The notes under the pieces were generated by a model that had not been told where the DNA came from, ran no database searches, and worked only from the letters and a program-made list of their open reading frames with translations. This document shows, one piece after another, positions 52,691 to 61,506 of a stretch of 64,000 bases of DNA. A program made the translations under genes and the position numbers. Source of the DNA: Cellulosimicrobium cellulans (GTDB lineage Bacteria; Actinomycetota; Actinomycetes; Actinomycetales; Cellulomonadaceae); the NCBI RefSeq assembly GCF_016921195.1, contig NZ_JAFGYF010000002.1, positions 248,001-312,000 on the forward strand, written 5' to 3'. Numbering within the stretch: position 1 is the first letter of the stretch; each line of letters opens with the position of its first letter.

Positions 52691-53712
52691 GCTCGAAGGA
52701 CGGACGCCAGCCCGGCGATGGGGGGCGCGGTCGCACCCCACGCGACGGGGCGGGCGACGCGCGTCGCGGCGGTCCCCGCGGCGGCGGAGCCGCACGCTCG
52801 GGCGGTGCGCCCGGACGGGGCGGTTCCGGCTCGACGGGCGCGTCGGCCGGCCGGGGCGCGAGCGCCCGCCAGGGTGGCCGGGGCGCGGGTCGCGGCACGA
52901 CGGCCGCGCGCGGCGGTCAGCAGCCGGGTCGGCCGCGCCGCCCGGGCCGCGGGCAGCCCGCGGAGCCGCAGCGCGACGTGCACGTCGAGGACGGCGTCCG
53001 CCTGCAGAAGGTGCTCGCCTCGGCGGGCCTCGGCTCGCGCCGTGCGTGCGAGGAGCTCATCTCCCAGGGGCGTGTCGAGGTCGACGGCGTCCGGGTGCGC
53101 GAGCTGGGCGTGCGGATCGACCCGGAGCGAGCGGTCGTGCACGTCGACGGGATGCGGCTGCAGCTCGACTCCTCGCGCGTGACGCTCGCGCTGAACAAGC
53201 CGCGCGGCGTCGTCTCCACGATGCACGACCCCGACGGTCGTCCGTCGATCGCGGAGCTCGTGGCCGACCGCCCCGAGCGGCTGTTCCACGTGGGGCGCCT
53301 CGACGCCGACAGCGAGGGCCTGCTGCTGCTGACCAACGACGGCGAGCTCGCGAACCACCTCGCGCACCCGTCGCACGAGGTTCCCAAGACCTACCTCGTC
53401 ACGGTGCGCGGCAAGGTGCCGGGCAACGTCGCCAACAAGTTCCTGCACGGCATCGAGCTCGAGGACGGCGTCGTGCGGGCGGACGCGTACCGCGTCGTCG
53501 ACCAGGTCGCGGACCAGACGATGATCGAGGTCGTGCTGCACTCGGGGCGCAACCGTGTCGTGCGGCGGATGTTCGACGAGGTCGGCTTCCCCGTGACGCG
53601 CCTCGTGCGCACGCGCATCGGCCCGATCGCGCTCGGCAACCTGCGCCCGGGGACGACGCGCGTCCTCGGCCGCACGGAGCTCGGCACGCTCATGGCGGGC
53701 GTCGGGCTCTAG
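52687..53712 (+). CDS. rluB: 23S/16S rRNA pseudouridine synthase RluB family, with an RG-rich N-terminus
   Basis: The 341-residue protein has an S4 RNA-binding domain (RLQKVLASAGLGSRRACEEL, about residues 105-165) and an RsuA-type catalytic domain. The catalytic aspartate is D206 in GRLDADSEGLLLLTNDG. The first 95 residues are almost only G, R, S, A and P, with many RG and RGG-like steps; such tails often bind RNA. Gene order scpB-rluB-cmk-der is conserved and predicts RluB rather than RsuA. The ATG overlaps the scpB stop. Confidence 0.93.
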   Translation: MSSKDGRQPGDGGRGRTPRDGAGDARRGGPRGGGAARSGGAPGRGGSGSTGASAGRGASARQGGRGAGRGTTAARGGQQPGRPRRPGRGQPAEPQRDVHVEDGVRLQKVLASAGLGSRRACEELISQGRVEVDGVRVRELGVRIDPERAVVHVDGMRLQLDSSRVTLALNKPRGVVSTMHDPDGRPSIAELVADRPERLFHVGRLDADSEGLLLLTNDGELANHLAHPSHEVPKTYLVTVRGKVPGNVANKFLHGIELEDGVVRADAYRVVDQVADQTMIEVVLHSGRNRVVRRMFDEVGFPVTRLVRTRIGPIALGNLRPGTTRVLGRTELGTLMAGVGL

Positions 53713-53787
53713 GCGCCCGTCCACCAGTCCGCACCATCCCGACGGACCGCCGTGAGGCGGGCCGTCCCGCACGAAGGAGCACCACCC

Positions 53788-54150
53788 ATGCCGGTCCGGG
53801 CGATCCGGGGCGCGACCCAGCTCGACGTCGACGAGCGCGAGCACCTGTTCGAGCGCACGCGCGAGCTCGTCCAGGAGGTCCTCGACGCGAACGCCGTCGA
53901 CACGGACGCGCTCATCTCGATCCTCTTCACGTGCACGCCCGACCTCGTCGCCGACTTCCCGGCGGCCGCGGCGCGCGAGATGGGGCTCGGCGACGTGCCG
54001 CTCATGTGCGCGACCGAGATCGCGGTGCCGGGGGCGCTCCCGCGCGTCGTGCGCCTCATGGCGCACGCCGAGCTCGACGTCGAGCGGTCCGCCGTCCAGC
54101 ACGTGTACCTGCACGGGGCCACGTCGCTGCGCAAGGACCTCGCCCAGTGA
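53788..54150 (+). CDS. aroH: Chorismate mutase, AroH class
   Basis: This small 120-residue chorismate mutase converts chorismate to prephenate for phenylalanine and tyrosine synthesis. The family ends are clear: PVRAIRGATQLDVDE with the active-site arginine, then LMCATEIAVPGALPRVVRLMAH with the conserved cysteine, glutamate and arginine. It is the trimeric pseudo-alpha/beta-barrel type (as in B. subtilis AroH). AAGGAG precedes the ATG. The stop overlaps cmk (GTGA). Members often lie between rluB and cmk in actinobacteria, though a link to cytidylate kinase is not functional as far as known. Confidence 0.93.
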   Translation: MPVRAIRGATQLDVDEREHLFERTRELVQEVLDANAVDTDALISILFTCTPDLVADFPAAAAREMGLGDVPLMCATEIAVPGALPRVVRLMAHAELDVERSAVQHVYLHGATSLRKDLAQ

Positions 54151-54899
54151 GCGCGGGGGAGCCCGGCGCCGTGGGTGCCGCGCTGACGATCGCGATCGAC
54201 GGACCCTCGGGTTCCGGCAAGTCGAGCGTGTCCAAGGGCGTGGCCCGCCGGCTCGGGCTCGCGTACCTCGACACGGGCGCCATGTACCGCGCGGCGACGT
54301 GGTGGTGCCTCGACCGCGGCGAGGACCTCGCCGACCAGGCCGCGGTCGCCCATGCCGTCCGCGTCATGCCGCTGGTCATGGGGCTGGACCCGTCCGGCCC
54401 GACGGTCCACGTGGACGGCAGGGACGTCGGCGAGGCGATCCGCTCGACCGAGATCTCCACGGCCGTGAGCGCCGTCGCGACCAACCTCGACGTCCGCGCC
54501 GAGCTGCGCCGTCTCCAGCGCGCGGTGATCGAGGCCGAGCGCACGCCGTCCGGGTTCGCCGGGGGCCGTGGCGTGGTGGCCGAGGGCCGGGACATCACGA
54601 CGGTCGTCGCCCCGGACGCGGACGCGCGCGTCCTGCTCACCGCGAGCGAGGAGGCGCGCCTGGCGCGGCGCTCGCTCGACGTGCACGGCACGGCCGACGC
54701 GGCGGCGGTCGAGGCGACGAAGGACCAGGTGCTGCGGCGCGACCGCGACGACGCGACGGTCTCCCAGTTCCACGTCGCGGCGGACGGCGTCGTGACGGTC
54801 GACTCGTCGGACCTCGACCTCCAGCAGACGATCGACGCGGTGCTCGCCGTGGTCGAGCAGGTCACCGGGCGGGTGGTCGGCCCGCGCCAGGGCTCGTGA
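54147..54899 (+). CDS. cmk: Cytidylate kinase
   Basis: This 250-residue kinase phosphorylates CMP and dCMP. The P-loop is IAIDGPSGSGKSSVSKGVA, followed by YLDTGAMYRAATW. The RGVVAEGRDITTVVAPDAD block with the DIT motif and the lid segment RRDRDDATVSQF are typical. The GTG start overlaps the chorismate mutase stop, and its own stop overlaps the acyltransferase start (GTGA), giving a run of coupled genes. Confidence 0.95.
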   Translation: MSAGEPGAVGAALTIAIDGPSGSGKSSVSKGVARRLGLAYLDTGAMYRAATWWCLDRGEDLADQAAVAHAVRVMPLVMGLDPSGPTVHVDGRDVGEAIRSTEISTAVSAVATNLDVRAELRRLQRAVIEAERTPSGFAGGRGVVAEGRDITTVVAPDADARVLLTASEEARLARRSLDVHGTADAAAVEATKDQVLRRDRDDATVSQFHVAADGVVTVDSSDLDLQQTIDAVLAVVEQVTGRVVGPRQGS

Positions 54900-55606
54900 G
54901 CCCGACGGCGGGGCCCGCGGGCGAACGCGTGCCGTCGCCCGCCGGCCCGGCGTGGTCCCGCTGGGTCGGCCGGTTCCTCGCGCGCGTCGTCTGGTCGACC
55001 CACGTCCTGGGCGCGGAGAACGTGCCGGCCGAGGGCCCGGTCGTGCTCGCGGCGAACCACACGGGCGTGGTCGACGGGCCGGTCGTGCTCGGGGTCGCGC
55101 CCCGCCCCCTGCACGTCCTCGTCAAGGAGGAGATGTTCGTCGGGCCGGTCGGCTGGGTCCTGCGCGCCGCGGGCCAGATCCCCGTGGACCGCCGCGGCGG
55201 TCGGCGCGCGCTCGCGACCGGCCTGGGCGTGCTGCGCCGGGACGGTGCGGTCGGCGTGTTCCCGGAGGGCAACCGTGGGCGTGGCGACGCGACGTCGGCG
55301 CGCGCGGGGGTCGCGTGGCTCGCGCTCAACGGGAACGCCCGCGTCGTGCCGGTGGCGGTGCTCGGCACCCGTCGCACCGGCGAGGGCGTGAACCGGATCC
55401 CAGGTCTGCGCCGGCGTCTCGTGGTCCGGTTCGGCGAGCCGTTCGCCGTCGAGCGGTCGCCCGGGGTGAGCGGCAAGCAGGCGCTCGAGGACGCGAACGA
55501 GCGCATCCGCACCGCCCTCGCGGACCTCGTCGCGGACACCGTGGCCATGACGGGCGTGGCCCTGCCCACCGACGACCCGAACCGGGAGCGGTGGGCGGCG
55601 CGGTGA
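54896..55606 (+). CDS. 1-acyl-sn-glycerol-3-phosphate acyltransferase (PlsC-like)
   Basis: The 236-residue protein has the acyltransferase H-x4-D motif at H55-D60 (NHTGVVD) and the second motif FPEGNRGRG. These are the LPA acyltransferase signatures for phospholipid synthesis. There is no clear membrane anchor besides a hydrophobic stretch near residue 30 (FLARVVWSTHVLG). Similar acyltransferases follow cmk in many actinobacteria. Start and stop are both coupled by four-base overlaps (GTGA) to cmk and to the EamA gene. Confidence 0.9.
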   Translation: MSPTAGPAGERVPSPAGPAWSRWVGRFLARVVWSTHVLGAENVPAEGPVVLAANHTGVVDGPVVLGVAPRPLHVLVKEEMFVGPVGWVLRAAGQIPVDRRGGRRALATGLGVLRRDGAVGVFPEGNRGRGDATSARAGVAWLALNGNARVVPVAVLGTRRTGEGVNRIPGLRRRLVVRFGEPFAVERSPGVSGKQALEDANERIRTALADLVADTVAMTGVALPTDDPNRERWAAR

Positions 55607-56571
55607 CCTCGTCGCCGGAGGAGAGGCTCGGAAGGACTGCGGGGCCCAGCACGCCGCACGTCGTGGGCGACCGCCCGGGCACGGGCATCCTCGTGGGCCT
55701 CGCGTCCGCGGTCGCGTTCGGCGCGAGCGGCCCGTTCGTCAAGCCGCTGCTCGAGGCCGGGTGGACCCCCGGCGCCGCCGTCTTCGCGCGTGCTCTGTGC
55801 TCGACGGTCGTCCTCGCCCCGGTCGCGGCGGTCGCGCTGCGGGGGAGCCGTCGGGTGCTGCGCGACGAGAGGCGCCTCGTCCTGGGGTTCGGCCTCGTCG
55901 CGGTCGCCGGGACGCAGCTCTGCTACTTCGCGGCCGTCGCGCGCATGCCCGTCGGCATCGCGCTGCTCGTCGAGTACCTCGCGCCCGTGCTGCTCGTGGG
56001 CCTCGCGTGGCTGCGCACGCGGCACGTCCCGCCGCGGCTCACGCTCGCGGGCTGCGTCGTCGCGGTCGCCGGGCTCGTGCTCGTGGTCGATCCCGCCGGG
56101 GCACGCCCCGACCTCGTCGGCGTCCTCTTCGCGCTCGGCGCTGCCGTGGGCCTCGGGGCCTACTTCGTCCTGTCCGCGCGACCGACCCGCCTGCCGCCCG
56201 TCGCGCTCGCCGCGTCCGGCCTGGGCGTCGGGGCGCTCGCCCTGGGCGCGGCCGGCCTGGTGGGCGTCCTGCCGTTCGCCGCGCCGTTCGTCGACGTCAC
56301 GCTGCTCGGGTCCCGCGCGCCCTGGTACGTGCCGCTCGCCGTCGTCGTGCTCGTCGCGACGGCGTTCGCGTACGTCTCCGGCGTGGCCGCGACCGTGCGC
56401 ACGGGGGAGCGCCTCGCGTCCTTCGTCGGGCTGTCCGAGGTGCTGTTCGCCGTCGTCATCGCGTGGCTCCTGCTCGGCGAGGTGCCGACCCTGGTGCAGG
56501 CGGCGGGCGGCGTGCTCGTCGTGGCGGGCGTGGTGCTCGTGCGCCTCGCGGGGTCGCCCCGAGCGCGGTAG
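55603..56571 (+). CDS. EamA family (RhtA-like) transporter
   Basis: The 322-residue protein has ten membrane helices arranged as two EamA repeats. It begins with a 30-residue cytoplasmic segment, then GILVGLASAVAFGASGPFVKPLL. The central RMPVGIALLVEYLAPVLLVG and the end GERLASFVGLSEVLFAVVIA match RhtA-type exporters of threonine and homoserine. The substrate is inferred from the family only. GTG start overlaps the acyltransferase stop, so it appears to be the last gene of the parA-to-EamA operon. Confidence 0.88.
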   Translation: MTSSPEERLGRTAGPSTPHVVGDRPGTGILVGLASAVAFGASGPFVKPLLEAGWTPGAAVFARALCSTVVLAPVAAVALRGSRRVLRDERRLVLGFGLVAVAGTQLCYFAAVARMPVGIALLVEYLAPVLLVGLAWLRTRHVPPRLTLAGCVVAVAGLVLVVDPAGARPDLVGVLFALGAAVGLGAYFVLSARPTRLPPVALAASGLGVGALALGAAGLVGVLPFAAPFVDVTLLGSRAPWYVPLAVVVLVATAFAYVSGVAATVRTGERLASFVGLSEVLFAVVIAWLLLGEVPTLVQAAGGVLVVAGVVLVRLAGSPRAR

Positions 56572-56635
56572 TTTCGCGCTCAGGTCCCCGTTCGTCGCGC
56601 ACCGGCGCGACGCGGGCCCGGGGAGGGGGGGACGG

Positions 56636-57007
56636 ATGACCGACGGACCCGGCAAGCCCACGACCGTCGACGAGTACCTTGCGACGCTCGCCCCGGACGC
56701 GCGCGAGGTCGTCGCCCACCTGCGCGCCGTCGTGCACGACACGGTGCCGGGCCTCGACGAGCGCATCAGCTACGGCATCCCGACGTTCACGCGCGACGGG
56801 CGGTACGTCGTCTACCTCGCGGGGTGGGCGCACCACGTGTCGCTGTACCCCGTCCCGGAGGTCGACGACGAGCTCGCGCGTCGCATCGCGCGCTACCAGG
56901 ACGGCAAGGGCACGCTGCGGTTCCCGCTCGCCGAGCCCGTGCCGGACGACGTCGTGCGGGCCGTCGTCGAGCGCCTGGCCGCGCGCCGGGACGGCGCCGC
57001 GGGCTGA
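56636..57007 (+). CDS. DUF1801 (YdhG/YobT-like) protein
   Basis: This 123-residue protein has a DUF1801 / iron-chaperone YdhG-like fold. It shows the typical [39 protein letters not shown] and [17 protein letters not shown] blocks. A role is not known; the frataxin-like comparison is structural. GGGAGGGGGG lies upstream of the ATG. It stands between EamA and der with short gaps, probably a small insertion in the conserved cmk-der order. Confidence 0.88.
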   Translation: MTDGPGKPTTVDEYLATLAPDAREVVAHLRAVVHDTVPGLDERISYGIPTFTRDGRYVVYLAGWAHHVSLYPVPEVDDELARRIARYQDGKGTLRFPLAEPVPDDVVRAVVERLAARRDGAAG

Positions 57008-57090
57008 CCGGGGCCGTTCCGCGAGGACGCACGCGCCGCGCCGGGACACCCGGTTCGGAGCCCGGCCTGCGGCCTGGGAGAATGGATGCC

Positions 57091-58626
57091 ATGACCACAC
57101 CCGACCCCGCCCAGCCCGGCACGCCCGGACAGATCGACGCCGCCGGGCAGGCCGAGGAGCCCCTGGCGCCCGCGGACCTCGCGGACTCGGCGGACGACGC
57201 GGCGCGCGAGCGCGCGCTGCGCGCCGGCCTCGAGGACTACGAGCTCGAGGAGACCGACCTCGTCCTCCTCGACGCCGACGGCGAGGTGATCGAGGGCTAC
57301 GAGCCCGAGGCGCCGCTGCCCGTGCTCGCCGTGGTGGGGCGGCCGAACGTCGGCAAGTCGACGCTCGTCAACCGCATCATCGGTCGGCGCGAGGCCGTCG
57401 TCGAGGACAAGCCCGGCGTCACGCGCGACCGTGTCAGCTACCCCGCGGAGTGGGCCGGGCGCCGGTTCACGCTCGTGGACACCGGCGGCTGGGAGGTCGA
57501 CGTCGCGGGCATCGAGTCGAAGGTCGCCGAGCAGGCCGAGGTCGCGATCTCGCTCGCGGACGCCGTGCTGTTCGTCGTCGACGCGACGGTCGGCGCCACG
57601 TCGACGGACGAGCGCGTCGTCCGCCTCCTGCGGGAGTCCGGCAAGCCGGTCGTGCTGTGCGCCAACAAGGTCGACGGGCAGTCGGGCGAGGCGGACGCGG
57701 CGTACCTGTGGAGCCTCGGTCTCGGCGAGCCGTACCCGGTGTCCGCGCTCCACGGTCGCGGCACCGGCGACCTGCTCGACGCCGCCATGGCGGCCCTGCC
57801 GACCGAGTCCGCCCACGGCGAGGTGCGCCCGACCGGACCGCGCCGCGTCGCGCTCGTCGGCCGGCCGAACGTCGGCAAGTCGTCGCTGCTCAACAAGATC
57901 GCCGGCGCGGACCGCGTGGTCGTGGACGAGACCGCCGGCACCACGCGCGACCCCGTCGACGAGCTCGTGACGATCAAGGACGTGCCCTACGTCCTCGTCG
58001 ACACCGCCGGCATCCGTCGCCGCGTGCACCAGACCAAGGGCGCCGACTTCTACGCGTCGCTGCGCACGCAGGCCGCGATCGAGAAGGCGGAGCTCGCGGT
58101 CGTGCTCGTCGACGCGTCGGTCCCGCTCACGGAGCAGGACACGCGCGTCATCTCCCAGGTCGTCGACGCGGGCCGCGCCCTCGTCATCGCCTACAACAAG
58201 TGGGACCTCATGGACGAGGACCGCCGGCCGTTCCTCGAGCGCGAGATCGAGAAGGACCTGGTCCAGGTGCAGTGGGCGCCGCGCGTCAACGTCTCCGCGC
58301 GCACCGGCTGGCACACCGACCGGCTCGTGCCGGCGATCCAGCGCTCGCTCGAGTCGTGGGACACGCGCATCCCGACCGGGCGCCTCAACGCGTTCCTCGG
58401 CGAGCTCGTCGCCGCCCACCCGCACCCGCTGCGCGGCGGCAAGCAGCCCCGCATCCTCTTCGCGACCCAGGCGTCCACGCGGCCGCCGCGGTTCGTCATC
58501 TTCGCGACCGGCTTCCTCGAGGCCGGGTACCGCCGGTTCATCGAGCGCCGCCTGCGCGAGACCTTCGGGTTCGAGGGCACGCCCATCGAGATCAGCGTGC
58601 GCGTGCGGGAGAAGCGCAAGCGGTGA
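57091..58626 (+). CDS. der: Ribosome biogenesis GTPase Der (EngA)
   Basis: This 511-residue GTPase has two G domains. Both G1 loops are clear, GRPNVGKST near residue 85 and GRPNVGKSS near residue 253, and the second NKWD motif is in [10 protein letters not shown]. The KH-like C-terminal domain ends [13 protein letters not shown]. The first 70 residues are acidic, an extension also seen in other actinobacteria. Two ATGs compete: 57091 fits GGGAG and the GAGAAT box seven bases before it, while 57082 is too close. The stop overlaps the next gene (GTGA). Confidence 0.96.
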   Translation: MTTPDPAQPGTPGQIDAAGQAEEPLAPADLADSADDAARERALRAGLEDYELEETDLVLLDADGEVIEGYEPEAPLPVLAVVGRPNVGKSTLVNRIIGRREAVVEDKPGVTRDRVSYPAEWAGRRFTLVDTGGWEVDVAGIESKVAEQAEVAISLADAVLFVVDATVGATSTDERVVRLLRESGKPVVLCANKVDGQSGEADAAYLWSLGLGEPYPVSALHGRGTGDLLDAAMAALPTESAHGEVRPTGPRRVALVGRPNVGKSSLLNKIAGADRVVVDETAGTTRDPVDELVTIKDVPYVLVDTAGIRRRVHQTKGADFYASLRTQAAIEKAELAVVLVDASVPLTEQDTRVISQVVDAGRALVIAYNKWDLMDEDRRPFLEREIEKDLVQVQWAPRVNVSARTGWHTDRLVPAIQRSLESWDTRIPTGRLNAFLGELVAAHPHPLRGGKQPRILFATQASTRPPRFVIFATGFLEAGYRRFIERRLRETFGFEGTPIEISVRVREKRKR

Positions 58627-59726
58627 GCGACGGCGCGGCGCACGTCCCGGCGGGTGTCACCCGGCGGGGACGTGCGCTGCGCCTGGGCGTCGCGCGCGAC
58701 ACCGCCGCGACGCGCCACCTCGTGACGTTCCTCGTCGTGACCGTCGCGACAGTGCTCGTCACGCGCTTCCTCCTCGCCGCCTCGGGCTACCCGCAGGTGG
58801 GGGGAGGAGACCTGCACGTCGCGCACGTGCTCTGGGGTGGCCTCGGGATGGCGCTCGCGGTCGTCGTGCTGCTGTCGTTCGTCGGCCCCGCGCTGCGCTC
58901 GCTCGGGGCAGTGCTCGGCGGCGTGGGGTTCGGGCTGTTCGTCGACGAGATCGGCAAGTTCGTCACGGCCGACAACGACTACTTCTACCAGCCGACGGCG
59001 GCGCTCATCTACGCCACCGTCGTGCTCCTCGTGCTCGTGGTCGAGGCGCTGCACGGGCGGCGCCGCCACCACCCGGCGGAGTACCTCGCGGTCGCGACGG
59101 ACCGCGCCGTCGCCGGGGTGGCGGGCGGGTTCACCGACGACGCGCGCGACGAGGCCCGGGCGCTCGTCGCGCTCGGCCGGGGCGAGCCCGGGGCGGACGA
59201 GGTCGCGGCGCTCGTCGAGGCCCTGCCGCGCGACGACGTCGACCTCCCCGACCCGGTCCGTGCCCTCGTGCGCCGCGCGTCGTCCTGGTTCGCTGCCGCG
59301 CTCGAGCGGCGCTGGGCGGCGGTCGTCGTCGTGGTCCTCGTGTTGGGGACCGCGATCGGGTCGCTGCTCGCGGGCGTCCGCGTGCTCACCGGGGACGTCG
59401 ACGTGCCGGCGTGGGTCGGCGCGGGGATCGTCGTCGGGGTGGCCGGGACGGTCGCGTGCGTCGTGGCGGGCGTGCTCGCGGCGCGGGGCGACCGGCCCGG
59501 CGCCCGGCGCGCGGGCGCCGTCTGGGTCCGGCGCGGGGTGCTCGTCTCCCTGCTCCTGACGCAGCTCCTCGTCTTCCGGGCGCTGCAGTGGGTCGGCGTC
59601 GCCGGGCTGGCGGTCGACCTGCTCGTCCTGGCCGCGCTCGGCGCCGCCCTCGGCGGGGACGACGAGCGCCGTCGGGCGCCGCGGCACCGGCCCCACCCGG
59701 GCGCGCGGGTCACGCGGCCGCGGTGA
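58623..59726 (+). CDS. Hypothetical polytopic membrane protein
   Basis: I do not recognise a family with a known function. The 367-residue protein has about seven predicted membrane helices: three or four in the first half ([54 protein letters not shown]), a hydrophilic middle of about 90 residues, and three or four in the second half. The stretch [18 protein letters not shown] stands out because charged residues (D, E, K) are inside or next to a helix. The C-terminus is arginine-rich. Its GTG is coupled to the der stop; the next gene is convergent. Confidence 0.75.
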   Translation: MSDGAAHVPAGVTRRGRALRLGVARDTAATRHLVTFLVVTVATVLVTRFLLAASGYPQVGGGDLHVAHVLWGGLGMALAVVVLLSFVGPALRSLGAVLGGVGFGLFVDEIGKFVTADNDYFYQPTAALIYATVVLLVLVVEALHGRRRHHPAEYLAVATDRAVAGVAGGFTDDARDEARALVALGRGEPGADEVAALVEALPRDDVDLPDPVRALVRRASSWFAAALERRWAAVVVVVLVLGTAIGSLLAGVRVLTGDVDVPAWVGAGIVVGVAGTVACVVAGVLAARGDRPGARRAGAVWVRRGVLVSLLLTQLLVFRALQWVGVAGLAVDLLVLAALGAALGGDDERRRAPRHRPHPGARVTRPR

Positions 59727-60273
59727 CCGGACGCAGGAGGCTCGCGAGCCGGCGGACCTCGTCGAGCGTCCGCGTGGCGGCCCGGGCGAGCGTGCCGTCG
59801 TCATGGATCCGGCCGTCGTCGTCGAGCCAGCGCCGCAGGTGCACGGTGACGGCGCTCGCGACGGGGACCATGCCGAGCGCGACGACGACCGGCGTGATCG
59901 CCTCGACGGCGCGCATCCCGCCCGACGCCATCCCGTAGGACACGAAGCCCACCGGCTTGTCGCGCCACTCGTCGGCGAGGTAGTCCAGCGCGTTCTTCAG
60001 CGGCGCGGTGTACCCGCGGTTGTACTCCGGCATGACGAGCACGACGGCGTCGGCGGCGTCGACGCGCGCGCTCCACGCGAGGGTGTGGGCGTGCACGTAG
60101 CCGCCGGAGTGCGCGTCGACGGGCTCGTCGAGGAACGGCAGGGCGATCTCGGCGAGGTCCGCGACGTCGACCTCGAGGTCCGGGTCGGCGGGCACCTGGG
60201 TGAGGAACCAGTCGGCCACGGCGGGACCGACGCGCGTCGGGCGGGTGCTGGCGACGACGACGAGCAGCTTCAC
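59710..60273 (-). CDS. NADPH-dependent FMN reductase
   Basis: The 187-residue flavodoxin-like protein belongs to the NADPH-dependent FMN reductase family (azoreductase / quinone reductase type). It starts KLLVVVASTRPTRVGPAVADWF, and has the FMN-binding PEYNRGYTAPLKNALDYL, where the N-x-x-x-P-x-LKN pattern is characteristic, then KPVGFVSYGMASGGMRAV. The role may be in detoxifying quinones or azo compounds. GGAG precedes the GTG start. It is coupled by a four-base overlap to the YczE gene upstream, so both should be controlled by the MarR operator at 60901-60946. Confidence 0.9.
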   Translation of the reverse strand: MKLLVVVASTRPTRVGPAVADWFLTQVPADPDLEVDVADLAEIALPFLDEPVDAHSGGYVHAHTLAWSARVDAADAVVLVMPEYNRGYTAPLKNALDYLADEWRDKPVGFVSYGMASGGMRAVEAITPVVVALGMVPVASAVTVHLRRWLDDDGRIHDDGTLARAATRTLDEVRRLASLLRPVTAAA

Positions 60274-60908
60274 GAGGGATCTCCTGAGGTGGTGGGGACA
60301 GCGCTCGCGGACGAGCGGTCCGCGGGCGGGGCGAGCGGGACGGTGAACAGGGCGAGGAAGGGCTGGACGAGCGGCCCGACGGCGAGGGTGTAGACGACGG
60401 TGCCGACGCCGACGGTGCCGCCGAGCGCGAACCCTGCCGCGAGGACGACGACCTCGATCGCGAGCCGCGACCAGCGCAGGGACCAGCCGCGGGCCGCGAG
60501 ACCGGTCATGAGGCCGTCGCGTGGACCCGGACCGTAGCCGGCACCGATGTAGAGCCCCGTCGCGGCGGCGTTGAGCACGACGCCCGCGACGAGGAGCGCG
60601 ACGCGCCCGGGCAGGCCCTCGACGCTCGGCAGCACGGCGAGCGTGAGGTCGACGAACAGGCCGACGAGCACGACGTTGGCGACGGTCCCGAGCCCGGGGC
60701 GCTGGCGCAGCGGGACCCACAGCAGGAGCACCACGACGCTCGCGAGGATGACGACGACGCCCAGCGGGAGGCCGACGGCGCCGGCGATGCCCTGGTGCAG
60801 GACGTCCCACGGGAACAGCCCGAGCTCGGCCCGGACGAGGAGCGCGATGCTCGCGCCGAAGAGCGCGAGGCCGACCACGAGCTGGGTCAGGCGACGTGTC
60901 GTTGACAT
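60270..60908 (-). CDS. YczE family membrane protein
   Basis: The 212-residue protein has five to six membrane helices and matches the YczE/YyaS/YitT group. The N-terminus GLALFGASIALLVRAELGL leads to PWDVLHQGIAG, and the RQRPGLGTVANVVLVGLFVD and GAGYGPGPRDGLMTG blocks are typical. Function is unknown. A minus-strand promoter TTGACA (60945-60940) with TTCTAT (60921-60916) puts transcription at its ATG, so it is leaderless. The start codon lies inside one arm of the inverted repeat. Confidence 0.88.
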   Translation of the reverse strand: MSTTRRLTQLVVGLALFGASIALLVRAELGLFPWDVLHQGIAGAVGLPLGVVVILASVVVLLLWVPLRQRPGLGTVANVVLVGLFVDLTLAVLPSVEGLPGRVALLVAGVVLNAAATGLYIGAGYGPGPRDGLMTGLAARGWSLRWSRLAIEVVVLAAGFALGGTVGVGTVVYTLAVGPLVQPFLALFTVPLAPPADRSSASAVPTTSGDPS

Positions 60909-60946
60909 GTCATCGATAGAACCACGCGACTCGATGACATGTCAAC
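60901..60946. promoter_or_regulatory. 46-bp perfect inverted repeat, MarR operator pair
   Basis: GTTGACATGTCATCGA (60901-60916) is matched exactly by its reverse complement at 60931-60946, around a 14-base spacer. Each arm contains a TGACATGTCA palindrome, so there are two potential dimer sites. The right arm covers the -35 TTGACA of the leftward promoter and the left arm covers its start codon. Confidence 0.8.
60916..60945 (-). promoter_or_regulatory. Promoter of the yczE-FMN reductase unit
   Basis: On the minus strand a perfect TTGACA (60945-60940), an 18-base spacer and TTCTAT (60921-60916) precede the ATG at 60908 by seven bases. Confidence 0.7.
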
Positions 60947-60966
60947 GAGTGTGCGATGCTGGTCCC

Positions 60967-61443
60967 ATGAGCACCGCCGACCAGAACGGGCACCGCTGGC
61001 TGACGCCGGACGAGGAGCGCGCGTGGCGCGCCTACCGCCGCATGCAGACCGTCCTGCCCGTCGCGCTCGCGCGCGACCTCGCCCGCGACTCGGGCCTGTC
61101 GGACCCCGACTACGACGTGCTGTCGACGCTCTCGGAGCAGCCGGGCCACCGCTGGCAGCTGCGCGACCTCGCCGCGCGCATGCTCTGGTCGCGCAGCAGG
61201 CTCTCCCACCACCTGGCGCGCATGGAGAAGCGCGGGCTCGTCACGCGCGAGGCGGACCCCGACGACGGCCGCAACGCCGTCGTCGTGCTCACCGACCACG
61301 GGTTCGCCACGCTCCAGGACGCGGCGCCGGCGCACGTCGAGTCCGTGCGCCGGCACCTCGTCGACCTCGCCACGCCCGAGGAGCTCACCGCGCTCACCGC
61401 GCTGGCCGAGCGCGTCGTCTCGGAGGTGGGCGACCTCTCGTAG
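60967..61443 (+). CDS. MarR-family transcriptional regulator
   Basis: The 158-residue protein has a MarR winged helix: SDPDYDVLSTLSEQPGHRWQ, the recognition part AARMLWSRSRLSHHLARMEK and the wing RGLVTREADPDDGRNAVVVL. It should bind the inverted repeat at 60901-60946 and control the divergent yczE-FMN reductase genes. GATGCT, a weak -10, is six bases before the ATG. No cysteine is present in the sequence, so a thiol-switch mechanism like OhrR is unlikely; ligand binding is more probable. Confidence 0.9.
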   Translation: MSTADQNGHRWLTPDEERAWRAYRRMQTVLPVALARDLARDSGLSDPDYDVLSTLSEQPGHRWQLRDLAARMLWSRSRLSHHLARMEKRGLVTREADPDDGRNAVVVLTDHGFATLQDAAPAHVESVRRHLVDLATPEELTALTALAERVVSEVGDLS

Positions 61444-61506
61444 GACGCCGGACGGTCCGCACGCGCTGAGGTGCTGGCCGGTCCCTGGTGCACCGGCCCG
61501 CCGCCC

